From Lachnospiraceae bacterium (GTDB lineage Bacteria; Bacillota; Clostridia; Lachnospirales; Lachnospiraceae): 33,188 nucleotides of DNA. The notes below the pieces were generated by a model, which saw nothing but the letters and a program-made list of their open reading frames with translations, had not been told where the DNA came from and made no database searches. This document shows positions 15,707-22,826 of this stretch, piece after piece (the first letter of the stretch is position 1; the number at the start of each line of letters is the position of its first letter). A program made the position numbers and the translations under genes. The stretch spans positions 1-33,188 of the forward strand of contig JAFUGT010000038.1 of NCBI GenBank assembly GCA_017469275.1, in the 5' to 3' direction.

Positions 15707-16567
15707 ATGGATTTCATGACAAAACTTGAAAGAAAATTCGGAAAATTTGCAATACCGAATCTTACTCTTATACTTATTGGTGGATTTGTACTTGGATATT
15801 TGATTGAGATCATAAGTCCTGAAGCGTTATCCATTATTGCCTTAGACCCTATTAAGGTTATGCAGGGACAAGTCTACAGGCTTCTTACCTGGGTGATAAT
15901 ACCTCCGTACGGGGCAAGTATATTTGTTATCATTACCCTGATGTTTTATTTCTATGTCGGAAGGACACTGGAAAATACCTGGGGAGATTTCAGATATACC
16001 GTATATATACTTGCAGGTATATTATTCACAGATTTGGGAATTATGCTTACTTATCTTGTAATGTTCTTTACAGGTCAGCAGGAATTGATCAATCTATATA
16101 GCGAATATGGATTATATGGTGCATCGACTTACTATTTATGTATGAGTATGTTCCTTGCTTATGCATTTATGTTTCCTGATATGCAGGTATTGATGTATTT
16201 TATTATTCCGATTAAAGTCAAATGGTTGGGATATCTTGATATAGCATATCTTATTGTGGAAGTATTAAGATTTGGTTTAATGAAGTATTATACCGGAATG
16301 ATTACTGTAATTATGTCTGTACTTAATTTTATACTGTTCTATTTCATGATGAAAGGGAAATCAAGAGTTACCCCGGCTCACAGGAAAAGAAAACGACAAT
16401 ATAAGAGAGAGGTAAGACAGACTCAGATACTTACAAGACATAAATGTGCTATATGCGGTCAGACTGAAGAAGATGACCCCACACTTGAATTCAGATATTG
16501 TTCAAGATGTAAGGGGAATTATGAATATTGCCAGAATCATTTATTCACCCATGAACACAAGAAGTAG
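15707..16567 (+). CDS. Rhomboid-fold membrane protein lacking catalytic His, with zinc-ribbon-like tail
   Basis: The 286-residue protein has about six membrane helices followed by a basic linker and a cysteine-rich tail. Rhomboid-like features are the sequence ENTWGDFRYTVYIL (about 89-102) after helix 2, and the G-A-S (138-140) that matches the catalytic-serine turn of rhomboids, followed by AYAFMFPDMQVLMYFIIPIKVKWL-type sequence (split here by description). The last helix (YYTGMITVIMSVLNF) lacks the H-G-G motif, so the Ser-His dyad is incomplete and proteolysis is unlikely. The tail has C247/C250 and C265/C268 (CAIC...CSRC) plus C275, H278, H282 and H284, a likely zinc site. AAAGGA precedes the ATG. 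Probably a cytoplasmic zinc domain tethered to a pseudo-rhomboid; function unknown. Confidence 0.75.
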   Translation: MDFMTKLERKFGKFAIPNLTLILIGGFVLGYLIEIISPEALSIIALDPIKVMQGQVYRLLTWVIIPPYGASIFVIITLMFYFYVGRTLENTWGDFRYTVYILAGILFTDLGIMLTYLVMFFTGQQELINLYSEYGLYGASTYYLCMSMFLAYAFMFPDMQVLMYFIIPIKVKWLGYLDIAYLIVEVLRFGLMKYYTGMITVIMSVLNFILFYFMMKGKSRVTPAHRKRKRQYKREVRQTQILTRHKCAICGQTEEDDPTLEFRYCSRCKGNYEYCQNHLFTHEHKK

Positions 16568-16640
16568 ATATTTGTTAAGTATTTTGAAGTTCGATAAAAA
16601 AATAATAATTGAAAATATTGTTTAAAGGATAATATGGATA

Positions 16641-18047
16641 ATGAAGACAGAAGATAGAAAAGTACTCAAAGAAATAAAAAGACATCAGGAGCTTGAAACA
16701 AATTTGCCTGTTTATGGCAATGCTTACATTAACTCGGTATATGAATATAATCTGATAAGACTTGTGCTCAATTACTATACGTTAAAGGAAGTTTTCGACG
16801 AGGGTGGAACTATTCACTCTGATAATCTGATGGTCGATACATTAGAGAAGATTCATACGATTATATTTGAAGCGTTGATGAATAATAATGATACCGATAT
16901 TGCGGATTGTATTGAAAGATTAGATGCTATCCGCAATGAACTGACAGATAGAATGGTCGTATTGACAGCCTATACAGATGCACTGCAGATATATGAATAT
17001 GTGCTCAACCGGGTGGAGTATGGCATAACAAATGCTACCTATGATGTGGATGTGGATAAACTTTCCGAGAGGTTGTTTAAATATATATTCAATGATAATG
17101 ATAAAATGGTGATTAACAGTAAGATACAGATGGTTACCGCTCAGTTACCGGTTCGTATGACAAAGAGTAAATTTTTTGATTATATCAATGAAACTTTAAA
17201 CATATATAAAAGTTCGGACAAGTCGTCAGTGGATAGTTTTGTTGACATGGTTATATCCACAGCAGTTTTGGAAAAACCTAAAGGTTTTGGTGACATTTAT
17301 CCGGAGATATATAAGTTGATTGAACAGCTTGAGGATACGGATTTTAAGAATTTGGATGCTGATTTCTATAAAGCCGTAATGGAACAGTTCTCTATGACTA
17401 CGGTTCATCTCACAGATATTGTAAGTAATCATTTAATATTAATGGAGATTGTCAATGCTCTTTATAGTATTTTATTGGCATTTCCTTATCAGAGAAATGA
17501 GAATGAACCCTGTACGGTTGCTATTTCTATGATTTCAAGTCTTCATGATGCATATATTTCGAATGGCGAAATTCCTACAGAGGTTGATGAACAGTTCGAG
17601 AAAATAGAAGGTGTTCAGGAACAGTTGTCTGAGGATATTCTGCAATTTGAGGGAGCTTTACAGGATGTTTTGGAGGATGCAGGTGATGAGATATCATGGA
17701 TAATGGCAGATGAGATATTCTCAAGACTTGATAAGATATCAAAACTAATGTCAAACAGTCTTTTTATAGATCTTGATGAGGATAATATAGAGGGGGACAA
17801 TGCTGACTCGGATTACATCAGCGAAAAACGTGACAGGCTGGTGGCAGCATTTACTACCTTCTTTGAAAGCCACAAGCGTGAGGTGAACAGAGCAGTAATG
17901 GGAGCTGTTTTTTCTAATATGCCGGTATTATTCAATTCAATACAGGAGATTAAGGATTATATTGAATACAGCTTAAATCATTGCAACAATGATAGTGAAC
18001 TAATGGCTTGTGCAAAGATATTGGATGAGATGATGGCGGAGGAGTAA
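16641..18047 (+). CDS. Large helical soluble protein of unknown function
   Basis: I recognise no domain. The 468 residues are rich in Asp, Glu, Ile and Leu, without signal peptide, membrane segments or cysteine motifs, and the pattern suggests an all-helical cytoplasmic protein, possibly with repeats. The start ATG at 16641 has AAAGGA 11 bases upstream; an ATG 8 bases earlier is out of frame and closes quickly. The next gene starts 8 bases after its stop, and its ribosome site lies at this gene's end. It therefore belongs with the small 100-residue protein and the DUF2953/YtfJ pair as a likely operon. Confidence 0.8.
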   Translation: MKTEDRKVLKEIKRHQELETNLPVYGNAYINSVYEYNLIRLVLNYYTLKEVFDEGGTIHSDNLMVDTLEKIHTIIFEALMNNNDTDIADCIERLDAIRNELTDRMVVLTAYTDALQIYEYVLNRVEYGITNATYDVDVDKLSERLFKYIFNDNDKMVINSKIQMVTAQLPVRMTKSKFFDYINETLNIYKSSDKSSVDSFVDMVISTAVLEKPKGFGDIYPEIYKLIEQLEDTDFKNLDADFYKAVMEQFSMTTVHLTDIVSNHLILMEIVNALYSILLAFPYQRNENEPCTVAISMISSLHDAYISNGEIPTEVDEQFEKIEGVQEQLSEDILQFEGALQDVLEDAGDEISWIMADEIFSRLDKISKLMSNSLFIDLDEDNIEGDNADSDYISEKRDRLVAAFTTFFESHKREVNRAVMGAVFSNMPVLFNSIQEIKDYIEYSLNHCNNDSELMACAKILDEMMAEE

Positions 18048-18055
18048 AGGAAACT

Positions 18056-18358
18056 GTGAAATTCATTTTTTCTGATAAATTATATAGTGACGGTTTTACT
18101 GAAAAGAAATTGAAATCTATAAAAAGTCAGATACAAAAAGAAAAAATTAAAATTGGTATTTTTCTTATTACACTTCCTTTGGTGGAGGATGGTATACTTG
18201 AGATATACTGGTATCCTGAGTTTTTGCAGCCTGCCTACAAAAATATTGATCAAGAAGTTAAGATTATTGGAATTGCAGGGTCCAGAGAGGATGCATTTTC
18301 TCTTGTGGAACGTATTGTGAAGGATGTAGGGGTATATCATATAGAGGAGAGTTTATGA
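18056..18358 (+). CDS. Small conserved-type protein of unknown function (GTG start)
   Basis: The 100-residue soluble protein begins at GTG, with AAGGA (18047-18051) just upstream. The predicted pattern is alpha/beta: a basic helix near 17-33, hydrophobic strands IGIFLITLPL and EIYWYPEFLQP, and a C-terminal helix EDAFSLVERIVKDV. It overlaps the next start by 4 bases (ATGA), so translation of the DUF2953 protein is coupled to it. No family recognised. The tight coupling suggests a partner role with its neighbour. Confidence 0.8.
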   Translation: MKFIFSDKLYSDGFTEKKLKSIKSQIQKEKIKIGIFLITLPLVEDGILEIYWYPEFLQPAYKNIDQEVKIIGIAGSREDAFSLVERIVKDVGVYHIEESL

Positions 18359-19359
18359 TATTGACAATATTGAAGGTCATCGGAATTATACTGTTGGTGA
18401 TTCTTTCGCTTATTATACTAATATTGGCAGTGTTATTACTGGTTCCGATAAAGTACAGATTTTCAGCTGAATATTTTGAAAACCCTGATGTGCTGGCTAC
18501 GGTGAGATATGCACCGGTAGGTCTTAAAGCGCAGGTAAGTTTTCGTGAAAATGCACTTCAATATACTGTCAGGGCTTTGGGCGGAGTAATAATGACTAAT
18601 ACGGATGCTAAGCTTTCCTGGATTGGAAGGAAGATTGCGGGGAGCTCTGAAGAAGACCGGACTTCTTTAGATGAAGCGGTTACATCGGACAACTCTGATG
18701 CTGATAATGTTCCGGATAAGGATATTGATGTAAGTAATGATACATCCGTTAATTCGTCTGATATAGTTGAAGAAAATTGGGATGAAAAAGACAGTAATAC
18801 AGATGATAATAAAGAAGACTTCATAAATTATAATGATGGACATAAAGAAAAAGCTGATAACAAAAGCAATAATAAAAAAAAGATAAAGAAACCTAAGGAT
18901 ACCAGACCTTTATCTGAGAAAATTGCAGAAAAGACAGAGACTTTAAAAAAGAAATATAAGGAAATAAAGGATAAACTTATAAAACTTAACAAGAAAAAAG
19001 ACAGTCTTATAAAGATATATAAAAGTAAAAGATTTGAAGTGGCTAAAACAGATGTTATCAAATATATCAAAGCAATTTTTAAAGCCATCAAACCGAAGCA
19101 TGTAGAAGGTCGGGTTCATTTTGGTTTGAAGGATCCGGCTGATACCGGAGAGATAATGGGTGGACTTGCAACTATATTACCCTTATATGACGGGGTTATA
19201 GATATAAGACCTGATTTTGAAAAACAGATAATTGAGGGTTTAATCAAGGGATACGGAAAAATAAGACTTGTTTCATTTGCTGTAATCGGTCTTAAAGTTT
19301 TACTTAACAGGAATTTATTTAAAGTGATCAAGAGAGTACAAACAATAATAGAAGCGTAG
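18355..19359 (+). CDS. DUF2953 membrane protein (YtfI-like)
   Basis: The 334-residue protein has an N-terminal membrane helix (about 4-30, ending VPIKYRF), the DUF2953 signature of a post-membrane beta segment, an acidic Asp/Ser-rich linker (about 98-165), a Lys-rich helix (about 165-230), and a conserved C-terminal domain with HVEGRVHFGLKDPADTGEIMG and IDIRPDFEKQIIEG, typical of DUF2953. In Bacillus the homologue YtfI is encoded next to YtfJ, as here. The two are linked to sporulation or germination there; the role in this organism is unproven. Start codon overlaps the previous stop (ATGA). Confidence 0.85.
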   Translation: MILTILKVIGIILLVILSLIILILAVLLLVPIKYRFSAEYFENPDVLATVRYAPVGLKAQVSFRENALQYTVRALGGVIMTNTDAKLSWIGRKIAGSSEEDRTSLDEAVTSDNSDADNVPDKDIDVSNDTSVNSSDIVEENWDEKDSNTDDNKEDFINYNDGHKEKADNKSNNKKKIKKPKDTRPLSEKIAEKTETLKKKYKEIKDKLIKLNKKKDSLIKIYKSKRFEVAKTDVIKYIKAIFKAIKPKHVEGRVHFGLKDPADTGEIMGGLATILPLYDGVIDIRPDFEKQIIEGLIKGYGKIRLVSFAVIGLKVLLNRNLFKVIKRVQTIIEA

Positions 19360-19368
19360 GAGGATTAA

Positions 19369-19767
19369 ATGATGGCTAATAATGATTTTAACACAACAGT
19401 GAGTTCTTTGTTTCAGGGGATGGATAAGTTTATGACAACCAAAACTGTTGTGGGAGAACCTAGAAATCTTGGAGATACCATTCTTGTACCGTTGGTGGAT
19501 GTTAGTTTCGGAGTTGCTGCCGGTGCATTTTCCGGTGAACAAAAGAATAATGGTGCCGGTGGAATGGGTGGAAAAATGTCACCAAGTGCAGTTCTTGTAA
19601 TTCACGGTGATCAGATCAGACTCGTAAATGTTAAGAATCAGGATACCATAACAAAAGTATTGGATATGCTTCCTGAGGTATTAGACAGATTTAAGAAGAA
19701 AGACGGGGATGTAGATCTTAATTCTCCGGAGATTGATAAAGCTGTAGAAGATATTGTTGAAGCATAA
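19369..19767 (+). CDS. ytfJ: GerW/YtfJ-family protein
   Basis: The 132-residue product shows the GerW (YtfJ) pattern: an N-terminal helix, a VGEP...GDTILVPLVDVSFGVAAGAF core, a glycine-rich GGAGGMGGKMSPSAVLVI segment and a C-terminal helix LDMLPEVLDRF. YtfJ is a spore protein in Bacillus, but relatives also occur in non-spore-forming bacteria. A second ATG at 19372 sits better (8 bases) behind AGGAGG (19358-19363) than the first. It follows DUF2953 by 9 bases, the same pairing as in Bacillus. Confidence 0.9.
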   Translation: MMANNDFNTTVSSLFQGMDKFMTTKTVVGEPRNLGDTILVPLVDVSFGVAAGAFSGEQKNNGAGGMGGKMSPSAVLVIHGDQIRLVNVKNQDTITKVLDMLPEVLDRFKKKDGDVDLNSPEIDKAVEDIVEA

Positions 19768-19817
19768 AAGAACTATTTTATGAAAAGCCGCATATACTGT
19801 CTTATAGTAAGATTAAT

Positions 19818-19967
19818 ATGGATATTGCGATGAGACGGGTATGGGGCTTTGCTTTTTTCTGGTTCAGTATTGGAATGATTGCTGACTTTTTGTTAAAAGG
19901 CTTTTGGAATTTTATAATTTTAGTGACAGCATTGGTTGTTGCATATGTATTATTTTGCAGATGTTGA
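19818..19967 (+). CDS. Very small two-helix membrane protein (49 residues)
   Basis: An open frame in the 300-base gap between ytfJ and rpmB. It starts at ATG 19818 or, more likely by composition, at ATG 19830 (45 residues, beginning RRVWGFAFFWF). The product is almost all hydrophobic: a helix about 9-25, a short turn with GFW, a second helix about 29-46, and an ending LFCRC. The pattern [RR]-x-W-G-F-A-x-F-W/C and a C-terminal LFC resembles small proteins I recall from other Clostridia. The Shine-Dalgarno site is weak, which lowers confidence. Probably the last gene of the upstream operon. Confidence 0.6.
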   Translation: MDIAMRRVWGFAFFWFSIGMIADFLLKGFWNFIILVTALVVAYVLFCRC

Positions 19968-20017
19968 TATGTAATACTTTAATGTATTATCCGTTATAAT
20001 AATTAAGTGTTTTTTAC

Positions 20018-20048
20018 AAAAAAATAGTACTGCAAGAAAGCAGTACTA
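20018..20048 (-). terminator. Terminator of rpmB
   Basis: Perfect 9-bp stem TAGTACTGC/GCAGTACTA (20025-20033 with 20040-20048), loop 6 bases. On the minus strand it is followed by seven T (plus-strand A-run 20018-20024), directly after the rpmB stop. On the plus strand the following sequence is not T-rich, so it mainly serves rpmB. Confidence 0.85.
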
Positions 20049-20067
20049 TCATAAAAATAATTATTAA

Positions 20068-20253
20068 TTATGCTCTTTCGACTTTGCCTGAACGTAAGCA
20101 AGATGTACAAACATAGATTCTCTTAGGTGTACCATTAACGTTTGCCTTAACCTTTTTAATGTTTGACTTCCACATCTTGTTAGATCTTCTATGAGAATGA
20201 CTCACTTTGATTCCGAAATGAGCGCCTTTGTCACATATTGAACACTTTGCCAC
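20068..20253 (-). CDS. rpmB: 50S ribosomal protein L28
   Basis: The 61-residue basic protein matches L28 throughout: AKCSICDKGAHFGIKVSHSHRRS, then NIKKVKANVNGTPKRIYVCTSCLRSGKV. Two C-x-x-C pairs (C4/C7 and C49/C52) show the zinc-binding form of L28. The start is a GTG at 20253, with AAGGAGG 8 bases before it on the minus strand; the frame remains open upstream but has no ribosome site. It is transcribed divergently from yloU. Confidence 0.96.
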   Translation of the reverse strand: MAKCSICDKGAHFGIKVSHSHRRSNKMWKSNIKKVKANVNGTPKRIYVCTSCLRSGKVERA

Positions 20254-20302
20254 AACTGACACCTCCTTGAATATATTAACCCTATTGGATTGCAACACGT
20301 CA

Positions 20303-20331
20303 ATTCTATCAGAAGTGAATGGCAAATGCAA
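20303..20331 (-). promoter_or_regulatory. Promoter of rpmB
   Basis: Minus strand TTGCAT (20331-20326), 17-base spacer, TAGAAT (20308-20303) with an extended -10 TGA. The -35 is the end of a 12-base block ATTTTTACTTGC that is repeated in mirror orientation at the divergent promoter. Confidence 0.75.
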
Positions 20332-20373
20332 GTAAAAATTTAAAAAAATAGCATTTTATTTATTTTTACTTGC
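20328..20373. repeat. 12-bp inverted repeat joining two divergent promoters
   Basis: GCAAGTAAAAAT (20328-20339) and its exact complement ATTTTTACTTGC (20362-20373) flank a 22-base A/T-rich centre. Each arm holds the upstream A/T tract and the TTGC of a -35 box, one for rpmB and one for yloU. Confidence 0.8.
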
Positions 20374-20398
20374 GCAAGGTCAGGTGTAATGGTATTAT
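20370..20398 (+). promoter_or_regulatory. Promoter of yloU-fakA-recG
   Basis: TTGCGC (20370-20375), 17-base spacer, TATTAT (20393-20398) with an extended -10 TGG. Transcription would begin near 20405, giving a leader of about 70 bases. Confidence 0.7.
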
Positions 20399-20417
20399 AG
20401 ATTACAATGTTGTATGC

Positions 20418-20452
20418 ATCCCGATAAAGTTGTAATATATTTTGTCGGGGAT
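20418..20452 (+). promoter_or_regulatory. Leader hairpin before yloU
   Basis: ATCCCGATAAA (20418-20428) pairs with TTTTGTCGGGGAT (20440-20452) with one bulged G and one G-U pair. It ends about 12 bases before the yloU Shine-Dalgarno site, so it could affect transcript stability or translation. Function inferred only. Confidence 0.45.
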
Positions 20453-20476
20453 ATATTATTAAGAAGGAGGTTTCAC

Positions 20477-20836
20477 ATGAAGATAGAGTTAGAGAATGGT
20501 AACGGCGGCGTTATAATTGAAAGTGACGTCATCGCCCAGTATGCCGGACAATCTGCCATTGAGTGTTTTGGCATTGTAGGTATGGCTACAGTGAATATGA
20601 AAGATGGATTTGTAAAACTTCTTCGTGGGGACAGTGTTTCTAAAGGAGTTAATGTTACAGTTGGAGATAATAATTCCATTGCTATTGATTTTCATATTAT
20701 CGTAGCATACGGAGTAAGTATTTCAACTGTTTGTGAGAACTTAATGTCAACAGTTCGCTATAAAGTAGAAGAGTTTACCGGTATGCAGGTTGAAAAAATC
20801 AACGTATTTGTTGAAGGCGTACGGGTTATTGATTAG
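20477..20836 (+). CDS. yloU: Asp23/Gls24 family protein (YloU-like)
   Basis: The 119-residue protein belongs to the Asp23/Gls24 (DUF322) family: GGVIIESDVIAQYAGQSAIEC, the central GVNVTVGDNNSIAIDFHIIVAYGVSI, and C-terminal VEKINVFVEGVRV. In other Firmicutes such proteins are linked to envelope homeostasis, and this type is encoded next to fakA. The frame is open upstream to 20414, but the start is ATG 20477, behind AAGGAGG (20463-20469). Its stop overlaps the fakA ribosome site, and it is 8 bases from the fakA start. Confidence 0.93.
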   Translation: MKIELENGNGGVIIESDVIAQYAGQSAIECFGIVGMATVNMKDGFVKLLRGDSVSKGVNVTVGDNNSIAIDFHIIVAYGVSISTVCENLMSTVRYKVEEFTGMQVEKINVFVEGVRVID

Positions 20837-20844
20837 GAGGAACT

Positions 20845-22677
20845 ATGAGCCAGAACGATAATCAAACTAATGTAGGTCTTGATGCAAAGGGGTTGCAATA
20901 TGCATTCCTTGCCGGTGCAAAGAGTATTGAAGAGAAGAAAGAATATATTAATGAACTTAATGTATTTCCTGTTCCGGATGGTGATACAGGGACTAATATG
21001 ACTCTTACCATCACCTCAGCAGCAAAAGAAGTTGCTGCTATTACAGAGCCTACATTTGCAAATGTTACAAAAGCAATGTCTACAGGTTCCCTTAGAGGAG
21101 CAAGAGGTAATTCTGGTGTTATATTATCTCAGCTTATTAGAGGACTTTGTAAAGGCTTAGAGGGACAAGAGGAGATTACTACTGATATAGTAGCTGAAGC
21201 ATTTGAACGCGCAGTTGCAACTGCATACAAAGCAGTAATGAAACCAAAGGAAGGAACAATTCTTACTGTAGCTAAGGGCTTATCAGATAAGGCTACCGAA
21301 CTGGCAAAAGCTAAAAAGCCACCTTTGGAATTTGCGGTAGGTGTTCTTGAATATGGTAGAGAAGTTCTTAATAAAACACCTGATATGTTGCCTGTATTGA
21401 AAGAGGCAGGGGTTGTAGATTCGGGTGGAGAAGGTCTTATGACAATCTTAGAGGGTGCATTTGCGGCACTTACAGGAAAAGTGTCATATGATTTTTCTAA
21501 CGGATACAATGGTGAAATGATTCATGCAACGAGAAGTGACAGACCGGCACCGGATTCATCGGGACTTAGACTTACCAATTCACTTGGAATAGACAGAAAG
21601 ACAATAGATACTTCTCATATCAAATTTGGATATTGTACAGAATTTGTCATTATATTGGAAAATGATTTCCCTAAAGAGACCGAAGAAAAATTCAAAGAAT
21701 TTTTGCTTTCTATAGGTGATTCTCTTGTAGTGGTATCTGATGATACCATATGCAAAGTTCATGTTCATACCAATCACCCGGGGCAGGCATTCGAGAAAGC
21801 CATGGAATATGGTTCATTGACCAGTATGAAGATAGATAATATGCGTGAAGAACATAGAGAAAAGGTTATTACCGAGGCAGAGAAAGCGGCTGCAGGTAAG
21901 GCTGTGGCAGGTAAATCTTTCGAAAATGTTCAGATTGCCGGACATAATGTTAGTTGGATGAATGATGCTTCTACGGAAAAGGAAGTAAAAACTGACAATA
22001 AAGAGTCTTCAAAGCAGAAGGAATATGGATTTATTGCCGTTTCGGTAGGTTCCGGCATGAATGATATTTTCAAAGATTTGGGAGTGGATCATCTTATAGA
22101 AGGTGGTCAGACCATGAACCCGAGTACAGAAGATATGCTTAATGCCATTGATAAGGTTAATGCAAAGACTATCTATATTCTTCCTAATAATAAGAATATT
22201 ATACTTGCAGCTAATCAGGCGAGAGATCTTACGGAAGACAAAGAGATTGTGGTTGTTCCTTCAAAGACGGCACCACAGGGAGTTGCGGCGCTTATCGCAT
22301 TTGATGCATCAGCGTCAGCAGAAGATAATCTGTCTCATATGACTTCTGATATGAGTAATGTTAAGACCGGTCAGGTGACATATGCAGTTAGGGATACCAC
22401 CATAGATGGAAAGACAATTAATGCCGGAGATATTATGGGTATTGATGATAACGGTATACAATCCGTTTCAACAGATCTCGTTGAAACGACCAAAGATCTC
22501 TTAAGTCATATGATAGATGAGGATTCGGAACTTATCAGTATCTATTATGGTGCTGAAGTCAAGGAAGAGGACGCAAAAGAATTCGAACAATATGTAATAG
22601 AGACGTATGAGGATTGTGATGTGGAATTCAATTATGGTGGCCAGCCAATCTATTATTATATTCTTTCGGTAGAATAA
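20845..22677 (+). CDS. fakA: Fatty acid kinase catalytic subunit (DAK2 domain, YloV)
   Basis: FakA phosphorylates fatty acids bound to FakB (DegV-family) proteins. The N-terminal DAK2 kinase domain (about 13-210) has the nucleotide/metal motif VPDGDTGTNM (43-52) and GSLRGARGNSGVILSQ. The middle domain has C264 (GYCTEFVI) and KVHVHTNHPG (H306, H308, H311), the residues associated with zinc in FakA. A charged, low-complexity linker (about 330-390) leads to the C-terminal domain (ILPNNKNIILAANQA; VVPSKTAPQGVAA). At 610 residues it is longer than the roughly 550 usual, mainly in that linker. It follows yloU. No fakB is in the window. Confidence 0.93.
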   Translation: MSQNDNQTNVGLDAKGLQYAFLAGAKSIEEKKEYINELNVFPVPDGDTGTNMTLTITSAAKEVAAITEPTFANVTKAMSTGSLRGARGNSGVILSQLIRGLCKGLEGQEEITTDIVAEAFERAVATAYKAVMKPKEGTILTVAKGLSDKATELAKAKKPPLEFAVGVLEYGREVLNKTPDMLPVLKEAGVVDSGGEGLMTILEGAFAALTGKVSYDFSNGYNGEMIHATRSDRPAPDSSGLRLTNSLGIDRKTIDTSHIKFGYCTEFVIILENDFPKETEEKFKEFLLSIGDSLVVVSDDTICKVHVHTNHPGQAFEKAMEYGSLTSMKIDNMREEHREKVITEAEKAAAGKAVAGKSFENVQIAGHNVSWMNDASTEKEVKTDNKESSKQKEYGFIAVSVGSGMNDIFKDLGVDHLIEGGQTMNPSTEDMLNAIDKVNAKTIYILPNNKNIILAANQARDLTEDKEIVVVPSKTAPQGVAALIAFDASASAEDNLSHMTSDMSNVKTGQVTYAVRDTTIDGKTINAGDIMGIDDNGIQSVSTDLVETTKDLLSHMIDEDSELISIYYGAEVKEEDAKEFEQYVIETYEDCDVEFNYGGQPIYYYILSVE

Positions 22678-22698
22678 TATATTACTTTTATGCTTATT

Positions 22699-22748
22699 AT
22701 GGTGGTGTATAAGTGCATTGTGTACATATACATCACCATGATTATTTT
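22699..22748 (+). terminator. Long hairpin after fakA
   Basis: 12-bp stem ATGGTGGTGTAT/ATACATCACCAT (22699-22710 with 22728-22739, one G-U pair), loop of 17 bases, followed by GATTATTTT. The T-run is interrupted, so termination may be partial. It divides fakA from recG. Confidence 0.6.
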
Positions 22749-22826
22749 AAGAATAAATGATAATAACGTACTATATTGAATAACATACATATATGCGGTC
22801 TCCTTAAAATAGAAAAGGATAAAAAT

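Noticed and set aside
20254..20331. N-terminal extension of L28
   Set aside because: It runs through the promoter and ribosome site of rpmB; L28 begins at the GTG at 20253.
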